Source: Clostridiaceae bacterium (GTDB lineage: Bacteria > Bacillota > Clostridia > Acetivibrionales > DTU013). Taken from it: DNA of 38,285 nt. The notes under the pieces were generated by a model that saw nothing but the letters and a program-made list of their open reading frames with translations, did not search any database and was not told the DNA's origin. Location: the NCBI GenBank assembly GCA_012519745.1, contig JAAYPO010000043.1, forward strand, positions 1-38,285, given 5' to 3'. How positions within the stretch are numbered: position 1 is the first letter of the stretch; each line of letters opens with the position of its first letter. Both the position numbers and the translations under genes were made by a program. Below are positions 9,150 through 17,317 of this stretch, piece by piece.

Positions 9150-9185
9150 TAATCTATTATAATGTATTATGTATCGTTAAACGAT
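9136..9185 (+). promoter_or_regulatory. Promoter and palindrome ahead of the parvulin gene
   Basis: TTGAAG (9136-9141), a 16-bp spacer and TATAAT (9158-9163) form a sigma-A-like promoter overlapping the end of mfd. Just past the -10 box lies the palindrome ATCGTTAAACGAT (9173-9185), spanning or just after the expected start point. It could be an operator or a 5' hairpin. Confidence 0.5.
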
Positions 9186-9284
9186 CTTTTGTTAATGTTT
9201 CCCGCTGTGAGAGCGCTCGGGTGACAGTATACCGATGTGTTGTGGCGGTATTTGTTCTTTATTTTTTTATGAGGAGAGATAGCT

Positions 9285-10427
9285 TTGGATGATAACAAGT
9301 CGAGAAAGAAAAATGGCGACAGACTGTCAGACGATGATAGAATCAGGCTGCCGCTGTTTGTGAAGTATGGTCTGATAGCTCTTGCAGTTATAGCTGCTAT
9401 TGCCATCGGTCTGATAGTGTGGTTCAATGCGGCCGGAAGCACAGTTGCGACCATTGACGGGGAGAGGATATCCGTCGGTGAATTCAAGTACTATGTTGAA
9501 GCACAGAAACAGATGATGTACTATTACGCTTCCATGGAAGACCCCAATATCTCGGAGGAAACCTTCTGGGCAACGAAAATCGGCGGTGAGGATGCGGTAG
9601 AGGTTGCAAAGAAGAAAGCTATCGACGAACTCAAGTATACAAAGGTACAGTACAAGAAAGCCAAGGAAGCAAAGGTCACTTTGACCGACGAAGAGAAGAG
9701 TGCAATCGAAAGGCCAATCAAGACGAGCATAATCGACACCATGGGTGAGGGCAACGAAATAAAGGCAAACAAGGCATTCCAGCAGGAGTATGGATTCTCG
9801 ATAGATGACCTGAGAAATGCGCAGACTCAGATATTCATCGTTCAGAAGTATCAAATGGACGAGATAAACAAGATATCCGATACCGAAGCGGATATCAAAG
9901 CCAGCTATGAGAGAAACCCGGATTTCTTTAAGGCTGATACCCAGTACAGGCGTGGCGCCGGTGAAGCAGTTTGGGCAAGGCATATACTGCTGATGGTTCC
10001 GGAGGATGCGTCGGAGCAGGAGGATGAAGATATCAGGGAGAAAGCAGAAGAGCTTATAGCCAGACTGCAGGCGGGCGAAGACTTTGCCGGGCTGGCAAAG
10101 GAGTACTCAGAGGACGGTTCCAGTCAATGGGGCGGGGACTATCTTTTTGGCAGAGGAGCCATGGTTGGCGAATTTGAAGAAGCAGCATTTTCACTGGAAC
10201 CCGGACAGATCACAAAGGTTCCTGTCAGGACTATCTTTGGCTACCACATAATAAAGCTGGAGGAAAAGTATAGAGAGGGAGAGCCTGTCAGCCTGAAATG
10301 TGCACTGGAGTATAATGAATTCGATGCGACTTATGTAAAAATGCAGATATATGAGCAGAGAGTCAAAGATATGGTGGATAATGCAAAATTCGAGCTAAAT
10401 ACTGATAATTATAATACGATCAGATAA
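9285..10427 (+). CDS. Membrane-anchored parvulin-type peptidyl-prolyl isomerase (PrsA/SurA-like)
   Basis: This is an extracytoplasmic foldase that helps secreted proteins fold. The 380-residue product has a charged cytoplasmic N-tail (1-25), one hydrophobic segment (about 27-50, LIALAVIAAIAIGLIVWF), a SurA_N-like chaperone region with a YYVEAQK helix, and a rotamase/parvulin domain. That domain shows ARHILLMV, GGDYLFGRGAMVGEFEEAAF and FGYHIIKLEE. No lipobox cysteine follows the hydrophobic segment, so it should be a signal-anchored protein and not a lipoprotein like Bacillus PrsA. The start is TTG 9285 behind GAGGAGA. The nearby ATG at 9289 is out of frame. A terminator follows, so it is probably monocistronic. 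Confidence 0.9.
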   Translation: MDDNKSRKKNGDRLSDDDRIRLPLFVKYGLIALAVIAAIAIGLIVWFNAAGSTVATIDGERISVGEFKYYVEAQKQMMYYYASMEDPNISEETFWATKIGGEDAVEVAKKKAIDELKYTKVQYKKAKEAKVTLTDEEKSAIERPIKTSIIDTMGEGNEIKANKAFQQEYGFSIDDLRNAQTQIFIVQKYQMDEINKISDTEADIKASYERNPDFFKADTQYRRGAGEAVWARHILLMVPEDASEQEDEDIREKAEELIARLQAGEDFAGLAKEYSEDGSSQWGGDYLFGRGAMVGEFEEAAFSLEPGQITKVPVRTIFGYHIIKLEEKYREGEPVSLKCALEYNEFDATYVKMQIYEQRVKDMVDNAKFELNTDNYNTIR

Positions 10428-10458
10428 AAAATATTTGTAAAAGATTGATCTTGCTGCT

Positions 10459-10490
10459 GAGGGCTGCCTTTACTGGCGGCTCTTTTATTT
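10459..10490 (+). terminator. Intrinsic terminator after the parvulin gene
   Basis: GAG plus CTGCC pairs with GGCGG plus CTC, giving an 8-bp stem with a 2-nt bulge and one G-U pair. TTTTATTT follows. Confidence 0.7.
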
Positions 10491-10593
10491 TGTGCTTAAG
10501 TTTTTCACAAATAGCCTCATATGTATAAAACCCCAATAAACAATCAATAATAAAAAGGCAATATGAAACAATTCAGTTAAGGAGGTAACGGCA

Positions 10594-11148
10594 TTGAAGG
10601 CAACCGGTATTGTGCGGAGAATAGATGATCTTGGCAGAGTAGTCATTCCCAAGGAGATCCGTAGGACATTGCGGATCAGGGAAGGAGATCCTCTGGAAAT
10701 ATTCACCGATAAAGAAGGTGAAGTGATACTTAAGAAATATTCTCCTATAGGTGAGTTGGGTGATTTTGCGACACAATATGCTGAGTCCATCCATAAAACC
10801 AGCGGACACATAACCTGTATAGCAGACCGTGATACGATCATCGCAGTGTCAGGTGCGTCCAAGAAGGAGTTTCTGGAAAAATCTCTTAGCCCCGAGGTCG
10901 AAAGGGTCATCGAAGAGAAAACGACTCTCGTGGTAAAATCATCAGAGGACAAAAGTATATCCATATTGGCTGATGAAGGTTCTGAAAGGAAATATGCTGC
11001 GCAGGTGGTGTCTCCTATCATTTCGGAGGGTGACCCCATAGGCGCTGTAATGCTTTTATCCACAGATCCCGGCAGCAAAATGGGAGAGGTCGAAGCGAAG
11101 CTGGCCCAGTCAGCGGCAGGATTTCTTGGGAAACAGATGGAGCAGTAA
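10594..11148 (+). CDS. spoVT: Stage V sporulation transcriptional regulator SpoVT
   Basis: SpoVT is an AbrB-superfamily regulator of forespore genes under SigG in Bacillus. The 184-residue product is close to family length. It has the swapped-hairpin DNA-binding domain at 1-50 (MKATGIVRRIDDLGRVVIPK, then LRIREGDPLEIF) and a C-terminal GAF-like sensor domain containing IAVSGASKKEFL and PIGAVMLLS. The start is TTG 10594 behind the strong site AAGGAGGTAA. Terminators flank it on both sides, so it is transcribed alone. I could not find a convincing SigG promoter upstream. Confidence 0.96.
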   Translation: MKATGIVRRIDDLGRVVIPKEIRRTLRIREGDPLEIFTDKEGEVILKKYSPIGELGDFATQYAESIHKTSGHITCIADRDTIIAVSGASKKEFLEKSLSPEVERVIEEKTTLVVKSSEDKSISILADEGSERKYAAQVVSPIISEGDPIGAVMLLSTDPGSKMGEVEAKLAQSAAGFLGKQMEQ

Positions 11149-11176
11149 TCGGAAATGACAAATGAATATCTGGATG

Positions 11177-11209
11177 AAAACAGCAGAAGGGAAGTGTCTG
11201 CTGTTTTTA
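11177..11209 (+). terminator. Intrinsic terminator after spoVT
   Basis: CAGCAGA (11181-11187) pairs perfectly with TCTGCTG (11197-11203) and is extended by flanking A-T pairs. A T-run follows. Confidence 0.88.
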
Positions 11210-11290
11210 TGTATCTGAGTTACTTTTTTTTCTGAATTATTACAGCAAAATTACTATACCATGTCATACGCACTTGGCGGCGGACATTTA

Positions 11291-11299
11291 TGCTATAAT
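11291..11299 (+). promoter_or_regulatory. Extended -10 promoter of sigI-rsgI
   Basis: TGCTATAAT is a perfect extended -10 element. No good -35 lies at the usual distance. Transcription would start near 11306, which excludes the upstream in-frame starts of sigI and favours the ATG at 11364. A SigI-type promoter was not recognised. Confidence 0.55.
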
Positions 11300-11363
11300 C
11301 GTTTCGTACCGCGCAGCGCATATCCATATGTTGCGCAATATAAGCCAGGGAATTGTGGTGACC

Positions 11364-12062
11364 ATGCAGTTTGATGCAATAAATGCCCGACTGGAGGACA
11401 TTCGACACAATAAGGAGGATATCGGAAGGTTTGTAGAGGAGTACAAGCCTTTTATTGCATCCTGCGCCGGAAAGGCGGCAGGAAGGTTCATGAGCTACGG
11501 CACAGATGATGAGCTCAGCATTGCCATGATCGCATTCGTTGAAGCAATCAATTCATTTGACAGTAAAAAGGGAAACTTCTTTACCTTTTCACGCAATGTA
11601 ATAAAAAGAAGGATCATTGACTATTACAGAAGTGAAAAACGCCACAGCAATGTTGTTTCACTGAATCTGTATATGGAGGAAAAGGACGACGAATATGACC
11701 TGAGCAGCGGCGAGGCTGTGCAGCGTCACGCTGATCAGAGGCTTGCGGAGCTAAGGAGGCTTGAGCTTCAGGAGCTTGGCAGGGAGCTGGAGCAATGGAA
11801 AATTACATACCGGGACCTGGCAAGGGTCTCCCCAAAGCACAAGAAAACAAGACTGCAATGTGCAGAGCTGGCGGGCATCATCCTATCAAGACCCGAAATA
11901 CTCCAGCCGATAATGATAAAGAAGTATTTGCCCGTTGCAGAACTGGAAAGAGTATCAGGATTACCCCGGAAATTCATCGAGCGTTTTCGAAAATATGTAA
12001 TAGCAGTAGTTGTGATAGCAATAGGGGACTATGAATACATAAAGGATTACATAAAATTGTAG
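11364..12062 (+). CDS. sigI: RNA polymerase sigma factor SigI
   Basis: SigI is a sigma-70 family factor for heat or cell-envelope/polysaccharide stress, held inactive at the membrane by RsgI. The 232-residue product has a sigma region 2 near residues 50-110 (SYGTDDELSIAMIAFVEAI, then FTFSRNVIKRRIIDYYR) and the SigI-specific C-terminal helical domain ending VSGLPRKFIERFRKYVIAVV. ATG 11364 follows GTGGTGA. GTG 11355 or 11358 are alternatives, and longer in-frame starts precede the predicted transcription start. The gap to rsgI is only 11 bp, so the sigma and anti-sigma genes are co-transcribed. Confidence 0.93.
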   Translation: MQFDAINARLEDIRHNKEDIGRFVEEYKPFIASCAGKAAGRFMSYGTDDELSIAMIAFVEAINSFDSKKGNFFTFSRNVIKRRIIDYYRSEKRHSNVVSLNLYMEEKDDEYDLSSGEAVQRHADQRLAELRRLELQELGRELEQWKITYRDLARVSPKHKKTRLQCAELAGIILSRPEILQPIMIKKYLPVAELERVSGLPRKFIERFRKYVIAVVVIAIGDYEYIKDYIKL

Positions 12063-12073
12063 GAAGGGAGGGC

Positions 12074-13687
12074 TTGAAGGTGAAAGGAATAGTTGCAGAG
12101 ATAAAGGGTAAATATGCAGTGATACTTACACAGGATGGTCTGTTTAAAAAGGTCAGAGCCCTTCCCGGAATGACGGTGGGTATGGAGACGGAGCTTGAGC
12201 GGTTGTCGGGAGATACCGGCAACAGACGGTTTGCCGCCAGAGTCGTATCGATGGCAGCAGCCGGCCTGCTTGTCCTTGGAGTTGGATTTGGGGCATACAG
12301 CTATACCATACCGTACAGTTATGTAGATATCGATATTAATCCAAGTATTGAGCTCGCTGTAAATATATATGACAGGATAATCGATACGAAGGCTTTGAAT
12401 GAGGATGGAGAAAAGCTCCTTATGAACAAGGACCTGCGGCATAAAAGCCTTGACAATGGAGTCAGGGATCTTCTGAACAGGGCTGTTGAGCAGGGCTATC
12501 TCACAACAGAGAATGAAATCATAGATGACACCGGGGCTCAAGATGGGTATGACCAGCCTGCAGAAAACAGCGGTCAGGTCTCCGGAGACGGCAGCCAGAC
12601 TTCGGACAGTGGTGTCCATGAGGCCGGAAACGATCATCTGCTGCCCGGCTGGGAAAAGGGTACGGCAGAGCAGATGGCTGGGCACACCGATGCAGCCGGA
12701 ATACCGAAGGATACAGCAGGAGCCGGAAAAGAGCCTGCCATCAAAAATGCGGTAATGGTTACCGTGTCAAGCAATAATTCAAAGAAATCCGGTGAATTGA
12801 AGAAAAAAATCGCAAGCACTGCATCAAAGGAGCTGGGCAAAGAGAAGGTCAGCTCTGAGATATTGGTCGGTGAGACCAGCAATGAGCAAAGGGAAGCTGC
12901 AAGGGAGCTGGGGGTCACACCCGGAAAACTGTCGCTGATAGAGGATGTTTTAAAGCATCTTCCCGAAAAAGAGCTTGATGATGTTAAGAACACTGCCGTT
13001 AAAGATCTACTTGAGATAGTCAGGATCAATTCAAAGGACGTTAAGCCGGGTAAAGGAGCCCCGGGCAAGAAAGACGACGGCATTGAAACAGGCAGTAAGG
13101 CCAATGACAGCAGCAAGATAAATAACGGCGGTAAAGGAAGCAAGAGCAGCGAGAGCAGCAACAAAATCGAAAGCAAAAACGACAACAGCAAGGGCAATAA
13201 CAAGGGTAACAGCAGTAATAGCAAGAAGGAGTATCCGGAGAACAGCCGTAATAATGCCGGCAAAAATGAAAAAACCGCACCGGGAGTGAAATCCGGTAGG
13301 GATGACAGCGGCGGCAACGGGGAGATCAAATCGCAGAAGGGCAAAACAGAGAGCAGCAGAGACAAAAATGATGCCGGCAATAAGGACAGCAGTAAGGACA
13401 ATAAAAAGAACAGCGGCAATGACCGGAAGGACAACCATAATGATAAAAAGAATGAAATCAACGTAAGGGAAGTGCCCAAAAAGTCCGCCGAGGAACTGAG
13501 GAAAGAACGTGAAAGTCTCAAGGATGAGCTTCTCAGACAAATAGGCAACAGCCGGGAGCAAAGCGGCAAGGACCGCCCGGGACAGGATGCAGGCAAGGAT
13601 AAGAAAGAGGATAAAGGCGGCACAAATAGAAAGGATGACGATAAAAAGAATCAGAACAGCGGTAAAAAGGCCGGTCCACATAAATAG
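12074..13687 (+). CDS. rsgI: Anti-sigma-I factor RsgI with a disordered extracellular tail
   Basis: RsgI binds SigI through its cytoplasmic N-terminal domain and releases it on an external cue. The 537-residue product has the RsgI N-domain (about 1-50, GIVAEIKGKYAVILTQDG), one membrane segment (about 54-76) and the conserved juxtamembrane domain PYSYVDIDINPSIEL. N89-P90 there matches the Asn-Pro site reported for RsgI autoproteolysis. From about residue 325 to the end the sequence is extremely rich in K, S, N, D and G with no recognisable fold. The carbohydrate-binding modules or hydrolases found on cellulolytic RsgI paralogues are absent. The start may be TTG 12074 or GTG 12080; GGGAGGG at 12066-12072 fits GTG better. 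A terminator follows. Confidence 0.9.
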   Translation: MKVKGIVAEIKGKYAVILTQDGLFKKVRALPGMTVGMETELERLSGDTGNRRFAARVVSMAAAGLLVLGVGFGAYSYTIPYSYVDIDINPSIELAVNIYDRIIDTKALNEDGEKLLMNKDLRHKSLDNGVRDLLNRAVEQGYLTTENEIIDDTGAQDGYDQPAENSGQVSGDGSQTSDSGVHEAGNDHLLPGWEKGTAEQMAGHTDAAGIPKDTAGAGKEPAIKNAVMVTVSSNNSKKSGELKKKIASTASKELGKEKVSSEILVGETSNEQREAARELGVTPGKLSLIEDVLKHLPEKELDDVKNTAVKDLLEIVRINSKDVKPGKGAPGKKDDGIETGSKANDSSKINNGGKGSKSSESSNKIESKNDNSKGNNKGNSSNSKKEYPENSRNNAGKNEKTAPGVKSGRDDSGGNGEIKSQKGKTESSRDKNDAGNKDSSKDNKKNSGNDRKDNHNDKKNEINVREVPKKSAEELRKERESLKDELLRQIGNSREQSGKDRPGQDAGKDKKEDKGGTNRKDDDKKNQNSGKKAGPHK

Positions 13688-13776
13688 AGGCGCTGATGGG
13701 GAGTGAAGACAAGTAATATTTTTTCGACTTGATACAACAAATGAGATAGTAATTCTGCCTAGCTTATACTTTTATT

Positions 13777-13824
13777 AAAACAGCTTGTTCTTTTATCAAA
13801 GATAAGGAATAAGCTGTTTTTATT
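13777..13824 (+). terminator. Long intrinsic terminator after rsgI
   Basis: AAAACAGCTT (13777-13786) pairs with AAGCTGTTTT (13811-13820). The inner arms GTTCTTTTATC and GATAAGGAAT extend the stem to nearly 20 bp. A T-rich tail follows. Confidence 0.85.
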
Positions 13825-13872
13825 GCATTTTGTTGGCCGGTGTCATAAATTTTTATTGATATGACTTTCAAA

Positions 13873-13906
13873 ACTGACAAAATACACCGGACGCCCCGGT
13901 TATAAT
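13873..13906 (+). promoter_or_regulatory. Spo0A-type promoter of spoIIE
   Basis: CTGACA (13874-13879) and a perfect TATAAT (13901-13906) are 21 bp apart. Overlapping the -35, TGACAAA (13875-13881) is the reverse of TTTGTCA, matching 7 of 9 bases of the 0A box. The Bacillus spoIIE and spoIIG promoters have the same unusual long spacer and need Spo0A~P. Function here is inferred from that resemblance. Confidence 0.6.
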
Positions 13907-13928
13907 CGATGTTATCGGGGGTGTACGA

Positions 13929-16313
13929 ATGATGAAAACTGTTAGTTTGCAAATGGACAAGACCGGTCACTTTATTAAGCTTATCACTAGGTTTTTACTT
14001 CAACAGAACAATTTCCTGATCCTGATTTCGGCGTTCCTGCTGGGAAAAAGCAATATAGCAGGTATGCTTTCATTGGGGGGCGCATTTTTTGCCGCGTCAT
14101 ACGCAGGTCCGGGGATGAGGCTGGTGACAGCGGCGGCGGTACTGTTGGGAGCTGTCTTTCAAGGCTCCCTGGAAGCTGTCTATATCAATGCGGCATGTAT
14201 GCTTTTGTTCTGTGTTTTATCGATCCCGATGAAACGGTCCAATGAAAGAATGAACATAAGGGCAGCCGCGATACTCTTTGTCTCCATGCTGCTGCCCCAG
14301 CTGATGTTGGCCGGACTTAGAGGTTTTTTGCTGTACGATGTGCTGGTGTCATTTTTCAGTTCCTTTTTAAGCTTTGCTCTTTATTTTATATACAGGATCT
14401 CTATCCCTATCATGTCCGGAAGTCTGAAAAAGGCGCTGTACGGCAATGAAGAAGCTATCAGTGCGGGCCTTACGGCAGCACTGATCCTTTCGGGTATCGG
14501 GCCCTTCCAGATCATTGGATTTTCATTGAGGAACGTATTGTGTGTACTGCTCCTGCTTCTTCTGAGCTACAAATGCGGGGCGGGAGCCGGTGCCTCGGCC
14601 GGTGCGGTGATCGGACTCATTATCAGTATATCCTCTGAGTTTTCTCCCTCCATTGCCGGCACTTATGCCCTGTGCGGCATGCTGGCCGGGATCCTGGGCA
14701 ATCTGGGCAGGGTCGGTGCGGCGCTGGGGTTCATTCTTGGAAACATGGTACTTGCCGTCTACTTCAACGGGGCTTCGGAGACGCTGCTATACCTCAGAGA
14801 GATCCTGGCTGCATCGGTGATGTTTTTCAGCCTGCCGAAAAAGCTTTTGGAACGCCTGACTGATCCTTTTGCCCGGGGACAGGCCCTTGAGGACAGGAAG
14901 GGGTATTCCCGAAGGATAAGGGATATTACTGCAGAGAGGCTTGGAAAGTTTTCCCGGGCATTTTTGGAATTGTCGAAAACCTTTGGAGAAATTGCACAAA
15001 CAGCGGTCCCATCCGAAAGGCAGGATATAAATGTACTATTTGACAGGGTAGCGGATAGGATATGCAGCGACTGCAGTCTTTGTATGCATTGCTGGGAACG
15101 AAGCTTCTATGATACATATCAGGTTATGTTCCAGGTCGTTGAAAAGCTTGAGACTAAGGGGAGGGTCGAGGAAAGCGACATACCCCGGTATTTTATTGAC
15201 AAATGTCCAAGGATAAATGATTTTGTCAATGCGGTAAATAATATGTATGAATTATTCAGGGTCGGAGTTGTGTGGAAGAGCAAGATAGGAGAGAGCAGGG
15301 CAGTCATAAGCAGGCAGTTTGAAGGTATGGCACGGGTAATCGACAGCCTTGCGGAAGAGATCGATACAGAAGTGGATTTCTTAAGTCCACTGGAGGATGC
15401 AATTGCTGCAGGGTTAAGGAGTGAAGGGATAAAGGCCAGGGATGTCATCGCCTATAGAGGGCTGTGGGGCAAATATGAAGTGAGTGTTCTGCATGGGGGG
15501 TGCGGAGGAGGCAGAAAATGCGCCGCTGTCATCGACAGGATAGTCTCGGATGCTGTCGGCAGAAAGATGGCACGGACGGAAGAGGGCTGTGTAAAGGGCG
15601 CGGATGGAAGCTGCTGCCTCAAATATATGGAGGCTGAGAACCTGAAGCTGACGACGGGCATAGCAAGGATACCAAAGTATGGCAGCAAGGTGTCGGGGGA
15701 CAGCTTTACATTCCTGGAAAGCGGCAATGGGAAATACACATTGGCGCTGAGTGACGGAATGGGCTCAGGATACGGGGCTTCAGCCCAGAGCAAGGCTACG
15801 GTGGGCATGCTGGAGAACTTCCTCGAGTCAGGCTTTGACAAGGAAATGGCTGTCAGCCTGATCAATTCGGTGCTTGTTCTCAGGTCGGATGAGGACAATA
15901 CTTGTACTATAGATATATCCATGGTGGACCTTTTCAGCGGAGAGGTAGAGTTTATTAAGATAGGAGCGGCGCCTACATATATCAAAAGAAGCTCAAGAGT
16001 GGAAACAGTCAGAGCTGCGACACTGCCGGCCGGTATACTTCCCGGGCTGGATGCGGAGCTGGCCAGGAAGGATGTGGACAGCGGAGATATGATCATAATG
16101 GTGACAGATGGGGTCGTAGACAGCATGACAGGCGATGAGCCGGGAGAAAAGGCACTGATGAAATATATCCAGCAGCTGGATAGTCTGAATCCGCAGCAGG
16201 TGGCCGCTTCGATCCTGGATGAGGCCGTCAGGCGCTGCGACGGCAAGCCCTTTGATGATCTGACTGTAATGGCGGCAAAGGTCTGGAAAAGGCCTCAGCA
16301 ATCAAGCGGCTAG
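13929..16313 (+). CDS. spoIIE: Stage II sporulation protein E (membrane PP2C phosphatase)
   Basis: SpoIIE sits at the asymmetric septum and dephosphorylates SpoIIAA to activate SigF in the forespore. The 794-residue product has about ten hydrophobic segments in residues 25-330, a central regulatory/FtsZ-interaction region (about 330-585) with cysteines CSDCSLCMHC, and a C-terminal PP2C-type phosphatase domain (about 588-790). Metal-binding aspartates are seen in ALSDGMGSG and MVTDGVVDS. GGGGGTG precedes the ATG; the next codon is also ATG. It is transcribed from its own Spo0A-like promoter. In many Firmicutes spoIIE directly precedes tilS-hpt-ftsH; here about 8 kb of other genes separate them. 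Confidence 0.96.
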   Translation: MMKTVSLQMDKTGHFIKLITRFLLQQNNFLILISAFLLGKSNIAGMLSLGGAFFAASYAGPGMRLVTAAAVLLGAVFQGSLEAVYINAACMLLFCVLSIPMKRSNERMNIRAAAILFVSMLLPQLMLAGLRGFLLYDVLVSFFSSFLSFALYFIYRISIPIMSGSLKKALYGNEEAISAGLTAALILSGIGPFQIIGFSLRNVLCVLLLLLLSYKCGAGAGASAGAVIGLIISISSEFSPSIAGTYALCGMLAGILGNLGRVGAALGFILGNMVLAVYFNGASETLLYLREILAASVMFFSLPKKLLERLTDPFARGQALEDRKGYSRRIRDITAERLGKFSRAFLELSKTFGEIAQTAVPSERQDINVLFDRVADRICSDCSLCMHCWERSFYDTYQVMFQVVEKLETKGRVEESDIPRYFIDKCPRINDFVNAVNNMYELFRVGVVWKSKIGESRAVISRQFEGMARVIDSLAEEIDTEVDFLSPLEDAIAAGLRSEGIKARDVIAYRGLWGKYEVSVLHGGCGGGRKCAAVIDRIVSDAVGRKMARTEEGCVKGADGSCCLKYMEAENLKLTTGIARIPKYGSKVSGDSFTFLESGNGKYTLALSDGMGSGYGASAQSKATVGMLENFLESGFDKEMAVSLINSVLVLRSDEDNTCTIDISMVDLFSGEVEFIKIGAAPTYIKRSSRVETVRAATLPAGILPGLDAELARKDVDSGDMIIMVTDGVVDSMTGDEPGEKALMKYIQQLDSLNPQQVAASILDEAVRRCDGKPFDDLTVMAAKVWKRPQQSSG

Positions 16314-16482
16314 AATATTATTGCTGTAGCAGGAAATTAATTGAATAAAACCATAAAATTTTCACAAACTATATTCAGACCATGGGTACCGGTGTCCTGC
16401 CGAAATGCGCAGAGGTTAATAAGAAGGAGATAGTGCAGGATTTGTGTACGGCGATGATATATTATGGTTTGTGGAGGATAAT

Positions 16483-16830
16483 ATGGTGGATGGTGATTCA
16501 AAAAGAATTGTTATTATAAAAAATATTTCCTCAAATCTGATTGAAGAGGCGATACTCATACTCAAGCCCGGTCAGGACGCGCCGTCAGCGGCCGGAAGCG
16601 GCAAACCGGCACAGAACAGAACGATCAAAAAAAATGACCTGATCCTGAAGGAGGCCGAATTTATTATTGATCAGTACATAAAGGAGCACGGCCTTTTAAA
16701 AAGCAAGAATAAGCATCTTCCGCCAAAAAAATACTTACACCTGAATTTATCCGTCAATTCTGTGATAAATATTTTTTTAGTCGCTGCCATCATGTTTCTG
16801 CTGTTCGTTATTGGGAAATACATATTGTGA
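16483..16830 (+). CDS. Unrecognised small protein with a C-terminal membrane anchor
   Basis: I do not recognise this family. The 115-residue product starts MVDGDSKRIVIIKNISSNLI. A short beta-rich N-terminal part is followed by a polar linker, a helix (LILKEAEFIIDQYIKEHGLL), a basic stretch (KSKNKHLPPKKYLH) and one hydrophobic segment at the very C-terminus (about 93-113). This is the layout of a tail-anchored cytoplasmic protein. ATG 16483 follows GTGGAGGAT with good spacing. An in-frame GTG at 16444 would add 13 residues but is 14 bases from its nearest AAGGAG. It lies after spoIIE and before rpsF, so a role in sporulation is possible but only a guess from position. Confidence 0.7.
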   Translation: MVDGDSKRIVIIKNISSNLIEEAILILKPGQDAPSAAGSGKPAQNRTIKKNDLILKEAEFIIDQYIKEHGLLKSKNKHLPPKKYLHLNLSVNSVINIFLVAAIMFLLFVIGKYIL

Positions 16831-16922
16831 TTTTCCACTACATCATAACCTGCGTAAATGCTGATAATTAGCTGAACAACCATCCTGCATGACGAATTTG
16901 GCCGTACATTTTTCATAATAAC

Positions 16923-16951
16923 TTGCACATGCTAAAGTATTGTGATAGAAT
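16923..16951 (+). promoter_or_regulatory. Promoter of rpsF-ssb-rpsR
   Basis: TTGCAC (16923-16928), a 17-bp spacer and TAGAAT (16946-16951) with an extended TG at 16943-16944. Transcription would start near 16958. Confidence 0.55.
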
Positions 16952-16956
16952 TTTAT

Positions 16957-17000
16957 CTCAGAATCCTTGCTCTGCACATTTTAAGCAGGGCCGTTCAGTC
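16957..17000 (+). promoter_or_regulatory. Candidate S6:S18 autoregulatory mRNA leader
   Basis: In the rpsF leader, CCTTGCT (16965-16971) pairs with AGCAGGG (16984-16990). The bases CCG (16991-16993) follow on the 3' side, and GAA (16961-16963) can pair with TTC (16994-16996). A CCG bulge between two helices is the known S6:S18 binding motif in rpsF leaders. The outer helix is short, so this is a structural match by eye. Confidence 0.5.
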
Positions 17001-17020
17001 CAGAAGGAGGTGAAAGTCAA

Positions 17021-17308
17021 ATGATGAACAAGTATGAATCCATATTTATCATCGATCCCGACGTTGGTGAGGAAAACACACAGGCTCTTGTTGAAAAGTT
17101 CAAGAACCTGCTTGAGACCTCTGCACAATTGGAAAGCATCGATGAGTGGGGAAAAAGGAAGCTTGCTTATGAAATCGCCGACAAGACCGAAGGTTATTAC
17201 GTTCTTGCCAATTTCAGCGCAGAGTCCGAATTTCCGCGTGAGCTTGAGAGGATATACAAGATCACAGACGGGATACTCAAGTATATGATTATTAGAAAAG
17301 AAAAATAG
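17021..17308 (+). CDS. rpsF: 30S ribosomal protein S6
   Basis: S6 binds with S18 to the platform of the small ribosomal subunit. The 95-residue product is typical in size and starts MMNKYESIFIIDPDVGEE. It has the conserved EWGKRKLAYEIADKTEGYYVL segment region and a C-terminal strand ending YMIIRKEK. AAGGAGGTGA sits 8 bases before ATG 17021; the next codon, also ATG, is an alternative start. It is first in the classical rpsF-ssb-rpsR operon, 9 bp ahead of ssb. A possible feedback leader lies upstream. Confidence 0.97.
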   Translation: MMNKYESIFIIDPDVGEENTQALVEKFKNLLETSAQLESIDEWGKRKLAYEIADKTEGYYVLANFSAESEFPRELERIYKITDGILKYMIIRKEK

Positions 17309-17317
17309 GGTGATAGT

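Noticed and set aside
10501-10593. SigG promoter for spoVT
   Set aside because: GTATA near 10523 resembles a SigG -35, but the only candidate -10 (CAATAAT near 10545) fits CATWMTA too poorly to report.
12634-13623. Long open frame (329 codons) antisense to rsgI
   Set aside because: It is a leucine/serine/proline-rich shadow of the K/S/N/D/G-rich rsgI tail, produced by its codon bias. It has no domain, and rsgI in the sense frame has a clear N-terminal domain and ribosome-binding site.
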